From positions 186,001-250,000 of the forward strand of contig JAJQJQ010000049.1 in NCBI GenBank assembly GCA_028622995.1: a stretch of DNA of 64,000 nt, read 5' to 3'. Shown here piece after piece: positions 21,801 to 35,381 of this stretch (positions within the stretch are counted from its first letter, which is position 1; the number at the start of each line of letters is the position of its first letter). The notes beneath the pieces were generated by a model. That model saw nothing but the letters and a program-made list of their open reading frames with translations. It searched no databases and was not told where the DNA came from. This DNA comes from Panagrolaimus kolymaensis (taxonomy: Eukaryota > Nematoda > Chromadorea > Rhabditida > Panagrolaimidae). The position numbers and the translations under genes are program-made.

Positions 21801-24800
21801 TTTTGGTTCAAAGCATTTTAAAAACATTTTTTTGTTTCACTTTTGCTCGCATTCAAGCTTAAAGCAAATTTGGAAGTAGTGTCCACGCAAAAAATTTACG
21901 CTTCAATGAAACATTTACCTATTACGCGCGCCTGCCAGCATCCTCCTCCTCTGGGATGAATAGAAAAAAAAGAACAAAGTTTTTAATCTGACTTTTACCC
22001 TTTTTAAACTTAAATTTAAACGCCTTAAAAAAGTTTTAAAGTTTCCACAATAAATTTTTTTTTTGCACACCACTGCTGAAACATTTTCTTTTCACTTTTA
22101 TCCTTTGCCTTTTGGCTCTTGGCTATGGATGTGCGTGGATGGATAAATCCACTACCATTCAAAAAAAAAGAAGAAAAAAGCGCACGTATAAAGAAAGAAT
22201 CGATGATGATGGCGGCTGGTTGGTTCTCTCGAAGCAACAACAACAAAAAAATATATGGATGGAAGTGAAAAAAAAAGCAACAAGAAAAAAAAAGCAAGCG
22301 ACCCAACAGGCAGCAACAACAACGCCGAACGACGACGAAATAAACAACCACCAACACGAGAAAAATGAAAGAAAGAAAAAATGTATGCGTGTGCAGAAGA
22401 AAAAAAATACGTGTGTGTATGTATTTTTGTGTCGTCGCCGCTGAGTTGTTGTGTCCAAGAGTGTGGAGCTCACTCTCTCGTCTCTTGGCTCTCGTGAAAC
22501 AAAAAATAAAGAAGTTTAGAGCCATTGGACATTTGTCATCTTCATCCATCCATAGACATAGGCTAGGAGACAGAAGTTTAAAAAACCAACATATATTTTT
22601 GTTTGTTTTAAAAGTTTCAAACGAAATGGAATGTTTGGGAATAAACTAGAATCAAAGTTTTTTTAATAATAATAAATTCTCTCAAAACTATCTTTCTTTA
22701 AATTTATTATTAATTAAAAACTTTGATAAAAATAACAAAAGTTAAAAATATTTAATTTATAAAAACGAAATTGTTTTAAAATAAATTAAAACTCTAGATT
22801 TAAAGAATTTTTGATAATAAAAAAAATGTGAAAAAAATGGAAAGTCTAGAACGAAATTAAGTAAAAAAAATTTTAAACAGCAAATTTATTCCAGTGACTC
22901 CTTGTCCCAAAAAACGTAAAATGAATATTAAAAAGTAAAATCAAAGATTTTTTTTGGATAACCTATACTTTTTTGAAACGCTATTTTCCCCAAAAATGTG
23001 CAACACTAATGACCAAAAATATCCTATGAGATTTTACTGTATTTATAATCAAAAAAAACTAAAATCTTTAATCTTTCATTCATTTATTAAATTAAAAAAC
23101 ATTTAGCTACGAATGTTTATTTTTTACATTGCAACAAAGTTTTTTTTAGAAACCTATGCGATTCATAAAATTTTAAACAACATTATTTATTTAATTATTT
23201 ATTTATCTATAATTAAAGTTTAAAAGAAAAATATATGCAGCATCTGAAACTCTAAAAATAAATACAAAAAAACCAAACCCAATAAATAAAAGGGATGCAA
23301 AAGAAGCGGCGCGGCAAGTAGCATGTGAATAAACTTAGAATTTTGCAAAAATTTCTGTCCTCCAAAAGTGCATTCTTTTTTCTTTTCTTTTTTGCAAGCA
23401 TTTTTCGTGCAAAAAATCATCGTTGAAAAGAAAAGTGGAAGCACGAGTAAAAAGAAAAAAAGAGTAAATGATTGGGCGTCCAAAGTATAAAAATGCTTTC
23501 ATCCTGGTATGTACCAGCCTGGCTAGTATCCTAACCTCCTTAGCCAATAGGATATTGATGGCCAAAAATAAAGTTGGAAGAAAAGTTTGATGGACACTCA
23601 AAAAAGTTTAGTGTCACGTGTCAAAAACAGGCGAAACAGAAACAATTATAATCATTATTATTTTTAAAAAAATAAAATGTTTGTGTTTGAAACAAAAAAG
23701 AAGGAAAAAACCAAAAAAAATTGATTGAAATTTAACCAACCAAAAAAATATTATTCATATGAAACAAAAATAAAAACTATTATAATTTTTTAGAGGGTGG
23801 AAACACTAAAAAAATAAATTAATGTTAGTTGAAAACAGTGTCGAGGTCAAAAAGTACACATCGTCATAATCTCGTTTTCCATATTATTTTATTATTTTTA
23901 AGTTTTTTTATTGATAAAAAATAAAAAAGAAGATTAATGGACATCTAAATTTTTTATGCGAGAAAAAAAAGAATTGAGAGAGAAAAAGTGAATAAAAATC
24001 AGGTTTTTGAACTAAAAAAAGTTTTAAAAAAATTTATTATTTTCCACAAATGTATGAAAGCATAATAATAGAAAGAAATAAAACATTTTTGTCCCACAAA
24101 AAATTACATTTTTCAAACACAAAAAAAAAAGACTCGAGAACACAAAAATTCCATCATGAGACTACATCGTGAAGTGACACATTTTTTTAATAAAGCAAAG
24201 CTGCTTATGTTTCAATCAAGCTACGACGCACGTATGAACGAAGACTAAAAAAATCCAACCTTAGACAAAATTTAAAAAAAAGATGTTTTTTCTATGATGT
24301 TTTATGGATTTTGTTATAGTTAAACCAAAATAAAATACGCAAAAATAAAAAATTCTTTAGCCTTTTTGAAAGTCAAAAGTATTTGTATTTTCACCTTTCT
24401 GCTTTCACGTTTTTATTTCTGCTGCACAAAAAGGGAATTTGTTTATCTTGCACAAAATTCTTTTAAAATACGCATCAAAATAGCTAAAAAACAGATTCAA
24501 AGGAAACTGGCATTTTCGCTTTTATGGTTTCACTTGATTGTGTAAAATCGAAGTAAATAATTTTTGATATTTGTGTCAAAAAGTTTAACCTTTTAGAAAG
24601 AATTACCATTTCTGGAAAGACTAAATAGGGTTAAATAGATATTTCAAGGATTTTTTTGTAAATTATTTAAAAATTTATCAAAAACTAATATTAAAAAAGA
24701 GGCCATTTTTTCCCAACTTCCTTGAGCCCTATAAAAATTACACATTTGCAAAGAGTTTTTTACTTCCTCATTTTCCTTTTTTTTATTCTTTACTTTTCTC

Positions 24801-26921
24801 ATTCAAAAAAGCTATTTAGAACGACTTTATTTAAAGACAGGAGAAATATGAGAGAGGATGAGAAAAAATCAGAAAGTGATAATTTTTTATTTAAAAAGTT
24901 TAATTTTGCTCTAAAAAAGGTGTCATTTGTTAAAATTAAAAATGGAATATTTTTCAAACTTTAAAAACATCGCAACTTTATAGAAAAGTTATAAAATTCT
25001 AAACAAAGAAGAAAAATTCTGTAATTATTTAAAAAATATTTTAAAAATATACGCGTCGCAATACTTTTTCAAAGCTATTTTTGGATTATATTTTTTTAAA
25101 TAAAATTATAAATAATTATCCTTCTTTGTTTGGCTTTTTTTCATTAAAAACAAAGGATTTAATAATATTTTGTCTATTTTTGTACCCTTGTCACAAAACT
25201 ATATTTTTAATCTTAAAAATTATTTCTTTAATACTAAAATAAGGCTAATGATGTTTTTCTGCTTTTAAGCTTAGAAAATATTATAAATATAGTTATTTTA
25301 AAAAATTTATCTTAGAAAACGTATTTGATAATGACGATCCCTACAATGCATAGTAATCAGCTACAGTATGAAGTCACAATAAAAAGCTTAATACATTTTT
25401 TTGTTTTAATCGGACAACGGATATAACCTCAAGATATTTGTATGTATATTTTAAATTTTGTAGGATTTAAAATTTAAATAGAAATAAAGTTAGACATAAT
25501 TCCGCTATAAAATTTTTGGATTAAAGAGTTCGCAAAGTCGAATATTCTGTATCAATTGATAGATATTTTAATTTTAAGAAAAAATCCGTGTTAATGAAAG
25601 GTCATCCTGTTGTGCCCACATTTCGTATGTGTCTGTCTCCTGATACGAATGTATGTGAATGTCAGTGACACGCTCAATCCACTCTCGCCTCTCTATCATT
25701 GTTGTTTGCTAGCATTTCATTGTCTCTGTATTTTGTAAGCTATTGCTGTATTGTATGTAATATTTGTCGTGCATAAAGCTATTACTAATTATTGCTGTGT
25801 ATCCCTAGTAGCTGTGCATAACACATCCCACTACAAATAAGCATATACTATAGTTTCATAAAAAAGTAACTATAGAAAAATAAAATATTGAAAAATAATT
25901 TTATTGGTTGATAGCCAGCCACTTCTCACTAACCCGCTAATGTTAAGAACTCATCCAATTCACTTGCAACCAGCCTATCCAAATTTTTTTTTATTTATAA
26001 TAAAGGAATGTTAAAATTACAGATATTTTTTGAAAAACGACGCGCAAATACAATACTAAAACATTCAGATCTATAAAATTTTATAAGAGAAGTAAGAAAG
26101 GTTTAATCTTTGGCGTGCATCACAAAAACAAATCTTATATTTTGCTTATCCCAAATAAATCTTTTAAACAAAAAAAGCTAAATAAGTATGGTTTACATTT
26201 TATAGTAAATACATATTAGCCTTAAAAGTACAAAGTAAACAAACATCTCTCTTACATACGTCAAAAAAAAAAAGGATGCTTATTTATGCAGGCAGTGTTA
26301 ACAAAGAAAATGGAGTAAATAATTTTTTTAAATATCATATATTTGTGAGCATAATTATGTATACATACATATAATATTTAAAATTAGTAATTATTCAAAG
26401 ATGTATTGTTGAAGCATCAAAGTCTCTATGAGAAAATTTAAAAATTCTAAAATAAACTTTTAATTTTGATTGTTATAAAATTTTAGATTTGTTTCATGCT
26501 TTTTTTAGCTATGATTCCCGAGTTTTGTTTAAAAATTAAAATGGCAGGGATTCTAAAATTTTAACGCAATAATTGCGTGCATTCGGATCACAGAAGAAAA
26601 AAATTATTCTCTTTTTTTATTTGTTGCAAAATAATGGTTTTTTTTCATTTTCAATTAATTAGGAAAAGGCTGAAAGACACAATAATTTGTAATCATTTGG
26701 ACAAAGTTAAAATTTCCTTTCAATTAAATTAAAATCATCAAATAACCTTGAGATTTTTGAAAAGGGAAAAAATAAAATGAGACACTTGTTAATTACGATT
26801 TTTTGTTTGTTGTAAAAGTGTTTTTTGAATTTTTTATGAATTTTTTCTTTTGATTTGTTTTTGCTCTTCTCGAAATTTCTAAGATTTTAAAAATCATTGA
26901 TAAATTTAAAAAATTTTCTCG
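18835..26921. other. 8 kb gene-poor region
   Basis: Mostly A/T-rich low-complexity DNA. No protein family, tRNA or snRNA was recognised. The 15-mer CACGTATGAACGAAG occurs at 20913-20927 and 24229-24243. A 400-base stretch near 25590-25990 is less A+T-rich, with no identified content. A perfect 14-bp palindrome lies at 23504-23517. Confidence 0.6.
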
Positions 26922-26925
26922 AAAT

Positions 26926-27067
26926 TGTAGCCCGCCTCCTCGATCATGGATGGCGGGCGGCTATATAAGCCTCAGCATCGCTCTAATCTGCAGACCTTTG
27001 GCGGTAGATGTGAACCAATAAAGAGTAACCATTATCTCCTACGCGATTACCATCAACCTTCGCTACA
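26926..27067. mobile_element. Candidate solo LTR (142 bp)
   Basis: The segment begins TGTAGC and ends GCTACA (TG...CA with short inverted ends). It is flanked by a 4-bp direct repeat AAAT (26922-26925, 27068-27071). Inside are a TATA box (CTATATAAG at 26961-26969) and a polyadenylation signal AATAAA at 27017-27022, in LTR order. It is markedly GC-richer than its flanks and carries a GCCCGCC/GGCGGGC stem. No internal retroelement genes lie beside it, so it would be a solo LTR or TRIM-like remnant. A MITE is the alternative. Confidence 0.55.
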
Positions 27068-27071
27068 AAAT

Positions 27072-27787
27072 TTTAAACATAAAAATAAAGATAATAGTGT
27101 AAACCGATTCTCGATCACGGAATGTCCATGTCCTTCTGTAACGACAAAATATGGATTTAACCAAACCAATTATTTTTTAACCAACCTTCCTTCCGCATAC
27201 TAGATTTGATAAAAAAACCAATAAAAAAAAAATATTTTCATTTAATTTCTACTACCGTTTTCGTTGAAATTAAAAGTTTGGCCCTTATGAAAAATGAAAC
27301 CAAACGATAAAAATAAATCAATGAAAAAAAGTTAAACTATATTTATTTTATTCCTTATTTTCGACTTAATTTTTGGTTAAAATTTTCAACTCACCTATTT
27401 TTTGAGTTTTTTGGAATTGGGTAATCCTTTTAGCTTTAAATTAGTATATTTTATTAACATGAAAATGCTTTGTTTATGATGGATTTGTTTTTCTCAAGGC
27501 ATTATACATTTTAATAGCAAAAGTAAAGGTTTATATCGAGATAGGTGACTTTGAAAAACCAACATTAAAAAAATGCTGAATCATGTTTTGAATTAGGGCT
27601 TGAATTAGGCATATAAATTTTTTTAACCTTTACGCGGTTGCTTTTTAAAGAATCTGCTTTTATGCTTCCATTAAAACCATTATCAACAAAACTTTTAGCT
27701 CATGATTACTGATAACAGTTTTTCCTCTCTTTTCTATTAATCGATTAATTTTCCTTATTTTTCTTTTTTTTATTATTTGTTATAAAA
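27072..27787. other. Upstream flank of the saposin-like gene
   Basis: A+T-rich DNA with no coding signal, presumably promoter and 5'UTR of the gene at 27788. Confidence 0.5.
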
Positions 27788-30700
27788 ATGCAACGCTTAA
27801 TTTTATTTTTGGTCTTTATTATTTTTGCTTTTAATACCATTGAAGCTGATCCAATCTCATGCGCCTTTTGTAAATCCATCCTTTCCACCTTTGCTCTTCG
27901 ACTTCAAGAAGATACTACTCTTTTGGTAAGTTACAACTTTATTTTTTTATTATAGAAACAAAAAGTTTGATCAAAAGAACATTATTTTCAAAAATTTGCG
28001 AAAGAAAAATAGTAAACCGAGTTTAACTTAAAACTTTACGTAAAATAAAATTTTTTTAAATTTAAATTTTGTGATTTTGTCGTTGAAGTTTTTCTTTACC
28101 TTTCTAATATTTTTTATTTTTTATTAAAGTGATTCTAAATTCACATTATTAAATAATAATAAAAGTGTGCATGTTGATGTGATCAAAAATAGCGTAGGTT
28201 ATGTTATATGCGTGTACATTTGCAAAACTGTATAATTATGGAAATTAGTCATTCATAATAAATGTTTTTTTGTTCGTGGGATAATAAACCCATAAGCCGT
28301 GCTTTATATTTTATTTCAATTTCTGGAATTCTAGTTTATTCGTTTATATTTTTCGTTACCTCTTAAATTTATTATTAGTCATTCTTCTAAATTCATAAAA
28401 TAGAAAACTTAGTTTCCTTACGACTTTCGGAGGCGGTGAAAAAAAAAAGTGTATTTTAATGTTGCACTTAAAAAAACTTGTTTACCAATAAAATTCCAAG
28501 CTACTAATCATGGCTTTCTTCCTCCTACATGCATATTAAAAATTGTGTTGTATTTCTGAAACTTTCATCCTCCTACTCAGATATCATTAAAAGCTATAAT
28601 TGAGTTTTTACTTTTTTAGTTTGCAAAAAAACTTTAAAAGTGCAGCATTTGCACCAATTTTGCTGTTTTTTTTTCTTTTTAACTAACAGAAACAAAAAAG
28701 TTCAAAAACTCTAACCAATTTTTTACTTAAAAGTCTGCTCTACAAACTAAAGTTTTTAATTGTTTATAGAAAATAATTGCTTTTTTTCATGTAAACAAAA
28801 AGTGCAAACTTTTTTTTGAGTTTTCTCTGAAAAAATAAAGTGAATCATTCCACCGACATTTTTTTCTTGAATTTCAAAAAAAATCATACATAATTCCAAA
28901 GACGCTTCCTCCAAGAAAATAAATAAATAATTTGTCTAGAATTCCTTCTCAGTTATTTTCTAAAAATAGCTGAAATATTATTTAATTAAAAATAGAAACC
29001 AAAGCACAAACAAAAATTTTCAGTTTTCTTCCTTGTTTCTAAAAATAAAAATGGCGCTGTGGTGGTTTCTTCTATTTTTGTTTTTTTCGTCCATCAAATT
29101 AGCATTAGCCTTAATTGTCTTCGTCTTCTCTTCCTTACTCCTATGTTTTTATTTTTTGAAATCCTTTTAAGGCTTAAAGAGCGTTTTTGGTTTGCTTGAT
29201 TTCTGACTTTTGAAGCTTTATTTTTTATTTTAAGAATATATTTTTTCGAAGAAATAAGAAAGACTGCCTTGAAAGAACATTCAATTTGGTTTATATTTAT
29301 TTATTTTTTTATTTTGCCCTTTGGCAGTATAGTCTCTTAAAAAGCATTTTTTGTTTGTTATTTTTGTTTTTTATTTGAGTGTATTTTGCTGTTTTTAGCT
29401 CGCTTGCCCTTAGCCATCATTTGCTTTTCCCTCGCTAAAAAAATATATGGAGAAAGACAGAGTCCAATTGAAAAAAAAATTATAAGAATTCTAGAAATAC
29501 AAATAAAAAAACATGGCAGATTCAAAGTCCAGAATGCTATTATAATTTTTTTTCTCGAATAAATACAGAAACAACAAACTTTTGTTTTCGCTTTTTTAAA
29601 GAGTGACGCAAAAAATGAAAAATTAAAGAATTCGGTGTTAAAGGAAAAATTGGTTTTTCTATTTTTGTATTCAAAGAAAAAGATCTCTTGATAACCACGC
29701 TTATAAATTTTTGGGAACACTTAAATAATTTTTTTCATGTCATTTCATCCAAAGGGTTAAAATACACGAGAAAAAGGTTGTTGGTGTTAGTTAATCTCTG
29801 AGTCAAAAAGTTTCGTTTATTTCTTCTTCCGCATAACTCTCCCCTCCAATTGTGTGTTTTGAACATGAATCATCATCCATTCCAGATTTGATATAAAAGA
29901 AAACTAATACATTTTTATCCCTCGCAAAAACATATTATTTTTCCTGAGGATTTTTTTTTCTGTGTTTTAGTTTTTCACTTTTAAAAATAAAATAAAAAAG
30001 AAGAGTGCAATCTAATTTTCGAGATAAAATAAAATAAAAAATTCAATTTTATTCAATGTTTTCTTTGCCATAAAAGAAAAATAAAAAAGGTCAAAAAATA
30101 AGGAACAAGAAAAAGAAAAAAACTGATGTTTGTTTCTTTTCGTTTTTTGTGTTTTTCTTATAAAAGCCACCAACCAATCCTGACGATTGCTTTCTAAATT
30201 TATCTTTATTGTTTTTTTGTCTGATCTGAAAAAAGAAAAGGTTATAAAGCTAATCTTGCATAAAAATAAGGAACCAATTTTCTTATTGTTGGAAAGTGAA
30301 AGAGATCTTTGGAGCTTCTTGCAGAGATGAGGAACTAGAAAAATTTTTTTTACTGGCCACTGGGAAATTAATTAGAATTTCAAAAAACCGAGAACAGTTT
30401 AGAAGATCCTTAAAAAACTAATTCTACAATTTTTTTTAATAACAAAAAAAGGTTAAATAATTGTTTGTAAAAGTTTTTCCATGAAAACTTTAATTTTATT
30501 TTTCAATATCAAATTGTGTAGTTTGGTTGTTTTATAAAATTTATTTGAGTTTTATATTTATATTGCAAATTTTAAATTGGTCAATCCTCTCAACAACAAC
30601 AAAAAAAATTGTGGTTTCGATGTGTGATATTGTTGGGTTGTCGTCGTTTCAAAACACATTTTGAGGAGGGTGCAAAATATTATTTACCAAAGTCCAGTCC

Positions 30701-32392
30701 GACTGAGTGATATTTAAAAATAATAAAATAATAGCTTTTTTGAGCATTTTTTTTTTTCATTTAATCTTTACATCCTCTTTCAGAGATTCAAAGAGGAGGA
30801 CCTTCAAAAATAAGTTTTCTTTCCTTGGATTCTAAATCCTTTTCTAATTTTATCTTTTTCGTTCAATCAAAAACTAATTAAATCATTCCATTTAGCACTG
30901 TATTCGAAAAAAAACAATGCACTGATCAATGAAGTCTTCTCTTCTTTTTTTTAAAATAACAAAAAGAAATAAATAAAACTAACTTCCTGGTCTCTCTCTC
31001 TCTTTTGGTCGGTCGCCATTGTTTTTTATATACTTATAAATCTATTTTTTATTACTCTATTTTTGCTATGTTTTATTTTTTGAGTGCAACAGATTGTATA
31101 TAAATATAAAAACAATATAGCATGCGGGATTCAAAGCATTTGAGCCTCCACATGAATGAGATTGGGTGTCATTTTTGTACATTTTAAATCTGAGAAGTAG
31201 GTAGTAGAATAAAACTCCTGATGTTTAATACTATGCACTTTGTTATTTGTTATTTATTTTTTTATATATTTTCGATTACATACAAAAAAAAAAAAAGAGA
31301 TTATCTGCGTTTATAAAAGAAAAGCGTTTAGAGACTTTAGAAAAGAAAAAAGTAAAAGGGTATCCTTCAATTTTTTGTTTTTGGATTTTGATTGTTCTTT
31401 GGTTTTTGCTTTTCTCCGCATTTTTTTTTTTCATGTATGACGACAACGACGAGGAAGAAGCTTGCTTGCCTCGCTTGGTTGCTTGCAAGAAGAGCACATT
31501 GACCATTACTATCACACCACAAAACAGAGAAAAAGAAAAAGTAAATGTGTGCAAAAAAAATGTTTGAAAGTTTTAAACATTAAAGTTTTTCTTTTGCGTG
31601 CATAGACTTAAAAAATTAGTTTTTCACAAAATAGAGCGTTTAAGAAAAAACTTACGATTTTCTAAAAATAAATATTGAGAAAAAGAAAGAGGTGCGACAA
31701 AACTGTTCAAAAACGTGAAAATTCAGAAAAAATTTTAAAAGTTTTTATTTTTGGCGAAAAAATAAAAAAGTTTTGTCTCCCAAGGAAATTTTAGTTTCAA
31801 GAAGCAAAAAAATTAAGCATAATTTTTCCAGCTGCAAACAAAAACAATTAAATTTGACTCATTTTTTTTTCTGCTTTTTTCCACGATAAAAAACAATTAA
31901 TTGTACCCTGACTCTCCGAGTCATCGTGCCACACTTATGCCAAAGACCAACAAAAAAAATTTATCTCTCTAAAACACAAACATTCTTTTTTTGAAACTAT
32001 TAAAATGCAAAGAACAAACAAGAAAAATACACCAAAAAATTTAATTATCCATTTTTTTGTTTAAACTAAAAAAACACAAACTAGAGACACACCAAAAAAA
32101 AGGAATTGAAATTCATTCCATCCAATTTTTTTGCAGAAAAAATAAATAAATAAAAAGATTCAAAGGTCGAAATCCATTTATTTAAAGTTTAAACTTTTAT
32201 CTTTTTAAAAAAAATTTTTAGGAACAACTTGCAAATGGACTTAAACCTGAATGCAATTCATTAACCGATGAAAATCATAAAGCTGGATGTTTATTATTTT
32301 TTGATGCAAAAAATTATCCAACTATCATTTCTCACATGACACAAGATCCGAAAGTTGGAATTAATGCTGTTTGCAGTGGATATTGCGAATAA
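27788..32392 (+). CDS. Secreted saposin-like (SapB) small protein
   Basis: Exons 27788-27925 and 32222-32392 join in phase 0 to 102 residues. Residues 1-20 are a signal peptide (MQRLILFLVFIIFAFNTIEA). The mature part is a single saposin-B type domain with six cysteines in the expected order: CAFC near the start, one before SLTDENHKAG, one in GCLLFF, and a final VCSGYC. Saposin-like proteins bind lipids; nematode members include membrane-permeabilising antimicrobial caenopores and digestive proteins. The activity of this one is not determined by sequence. The single intron of 4296 bp is extreme for so small a gene. AATAAA at 32403-32408 is a fitting polyadenylation signal. Confidence 0.85.
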
Positions 32393-32408
32393 TAAAATTT
32401 GAAATAAA

Positions 32409-34948
32409 TAAATATGCTAATTTGTGGTTAATAAAAGATTTTTATAAATTAAAAAATTGTGTAAAGAGTTTTTGAATATTTTAGAATTTTAATGATAAAT
32501 ATTTTTAATTTATAAAGTTTTGTTTTATTGCCATCGAGAAGCAGAGCGCCAAAGGACGCATATATAAGTGAAGGAATTTAATAATTCGGACTTCACAAAC
32601 TTTGGTTTTCCGCCTATATTATTTTTCCTGAATTCTTTTATTTGCGTGTTTTAGACTTTGTTCTTTTTTAAATATTTTATCTTTTTTTCTTTTCTTTTTT
32701 GTTCATAAATAATCTTTTTTTGATTTTGAATTTTAAACGAATGACAACTTTTTTTGTGCTTTGTGAACATCATTTAAAAAAGATATGCATTTTAATTTGA
32801 TCTATGTATTATTTTATGGCATGATGAACATTTGTATCCTTTTATTTTTGACTCATTCACGCATCACTCACAGAAATAGAGAGAGAGAGAATAGAGTCCA
32901 ATTGTTTAAAACCATTTATTTTAACAGCTTTTTTTTTCTTTCTTTATAGATTTGTAGTTTTATTTCCGGTTTTTAAAAAATTAATAGTTTGTTTTTCTGA
33001 ACTCTCTTTTTTTCACTTTTTTAGAATTCTCAAGAAACTCCAACTTTTTTGTACTTTAAATTAATAAAAAAAAATTTTGTTTTTATAAACAAACTTTAAT
33101 CAAATATTTTATTATTTTTCCTTGTATTTTTGGTTTAAAAAAAGCTACTCTATAGTTTAGAAAGATTTGGTGGGTGATCTTTGATATATGTTATCATAAT
33201 GTGTTTTTATGCGATTGGATGGATAAAAGCCCCACCACACATCTTCTTTTTTCTTTTTTTTTTGCTGCACACAACAAAAAAAAGAAAAAGGTAGAATCAC
33301 AAATTGTTATTTGATCACTTTGTAGCCAGCTTGCTTAAAAATATTTACAAAAGACTTTCGACCAACGGGAAAAAAAGAGAGAGGATTGAAGAAGAAGAAA
33401 AAAAGAAGTAAGGAAAAATGCTTTATTTGATTTTTTCTTTTCTCTCTATTCTTCGATGATCTTTAATGTATGGTGCTGGGTTGTACACGACTCTTCTCTC
33501 GCAATTTTTTCGTGCGCGAAAGGTTACCGTAGGCGGTGGGGCAGTGACACAAAGAAGAAATAAGAGAGATCAGTCGATTCGGTCACCACTTGATTGAATG
33601 ATCAAAGAAGACTTTTGGAAAAAAATTTAGTGCGGTGGAGGAAAATTTTATTTCCGAATCAAATGAAAATCGTTGAGGTAAGCAAAGATCAAATTCTGAA
33701 GGAAAAATTTACTTCCAGAATTTCGGAGTACCTTCTACAAAGGAATCTTTTTTCCAACTTTTTTTCCGCCAAAATTTTCTTTACGAAAAAATCTAAACTG
33801 TTTGAATATATCGCACGCTTTTTAATATTTTGCTATTTATTTATTTTTTGAACACACATGCCACACATCTTGTGTTTTATATCCCAAAAAACTTTTTTTG
33901 TTCAGATTCATAAATAAATCCATCAAGAAAGAAAAAAGATTAGTTCAAAAAAATTTTTTCATCCAATTCCTCCTAATAAAAAAGCGAGAACTTTGTTCAG
34001 GAGTGGAGAGAAAAAAAAAATTAAAAAAATGTGAAGGACAAAGTCCTCTCCGTACTTTTGGACTTTCGAACAAAAAAAGAAAAAAAAGAAAAAAAGAATG
34101 AGAGAATGATGATAGATAGACTTATCTCGAAAATAAAAATACAATGTTTGCACAACAAAAAAAAAATTTTAATACTACACAATTGTTATTATTCGTGTTT
34201 GTTGTTATTATAGCGTTTTAATGCTACAAAAAAAATTTAAATTATCTCATGTTTTTTCTCTATTTTTTTCTGTAGTCCACTACAGCTGCTACTCAGCTTT
34301 TTGAATTCATACGAAAAAAACATGTTCAAAAATACGAACATTGTATTTTTAAAAATCTTTTTTTTTATGAGTTTTATGAAAAAATAAAATAACACAGACA
34401 ATTTTTTGCACACAAACCCCACAAATTTTGTTTTTGCAAAATAGCCACAAAAAAAATAGACAATACAATTTGAAAAATAAAAAAGAAGCAAACGACAAAA
34501 AAAACAATCACTGCCAAAAATTAAGGTCGAAGTCCATTTTTCTCGATCAAGAAAGACATAAAAAAAGTTTTTTGTTTTGATAACAATTTTAATGATAGAC
34601 TCACTTAATTATGTTTGGCGTCTGTCGTGTGGTGCTGAAAGACTCATTTTCAATTCTCTCATTCTCATCATCATTTATTTATTTGTTATTACAACAAACG
34701 TGAGAGAGATAGACTACAAGAAAAAAAGAAAGAAAGTGATTATTATTTTGTTTTTGTTAAGAAAACTATTTTGTTTGAATAAAAAATATAAACACTTTAA
34801 AAACACATATTTTTTGGAAAGGAGTGGCTCCTAGCCATCCATCAACATGAGATGAGTGTTATTTTATTATTTTTATATTATTTTTAATTTGAAATATGAA
34901 ATTTTTCGATCTTTGCTTAATATTTTTTGTTTTATTTCGGTTGCTTTT
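32409..34948. other. Gene-poor A+T-rich DNA
   Basis: Low-complexity sequence with a short GA microsatellite near 32880. Open frames are homopolymer-rich and on both strands. No gene recognised. Confidence 0.6.
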
Positions 34949-34950
34949 TA

Positions 34951-35325
34951 AAGGACCATGTTCATTTGCTTCCTTTTTTCAAACACGCGTTTGATTATTC
35001 GCCGCTTCAGGATCACAAAATTCGTGTGAAGGCGGGAGAATTTCCTTCTTCAAATTTTTTAAAATTTTTTGGATTTTCTGAAGATAAGCATATGTATTTA
35101 CTCTTCGAAGTAGCTTACGACCACTCAACATATTGATAGTAATGAATATGGGTATTATTAATGCTACTAACCTTCTTCATGTAGGCGAAATCTTCAGAAA
35201 ATCCAAAAAATTCTAAAAAATTTGAAGAAGGAAAATTTTCCCGCCTTCACACGAATTTTGTGATCCTGAAGCGGCGAATAATCAAACGCGTGTTTGAAAA
35301 AAGGAAGCAAATGAACATGGTCCTT
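34951..35325. mobile_element. Foldback MITE with 134-bp inverted repeats, TA-flanked
   Basis: Arms 34951-35084 and 35191-35325 are near-perfect reverse complements starting AAGGACCATGTTCATTTGC. They are separated by ~106 unique bases. TA lies outside both ends (34949-34950, 35326-35327), as for Tc1/mariner-type insertions. The palindromic TTTAAA at the ends also permits a TTAA reading. No transposase is encoded. Confidence 0.85.
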
Positions 35326-35381
35326 TAAATTTTAAAAACCAAATCTTTGCTTTTTTTAAGAAATCCAAAACTAAAAAATTT

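Noticed and set aside
22025..22649. Several long open frames on both strands near 22 kb
   Set aside because: Ser/Phe/Lys-rich translations of simple repeats; no conserved motif and no splice-supported continuation.
26286..26305. AGGCAGTGTTA, matching the mir-34 seed
   Set aside because: Only the seed matches and no hairpin is evident.
26946..27203. 85-codon ORF starting MDGGRLYKPQ
   Set aside because: It lies across the candidate solo LTR and its flank; composition change is explained by the LTR and no protein family is recognised.
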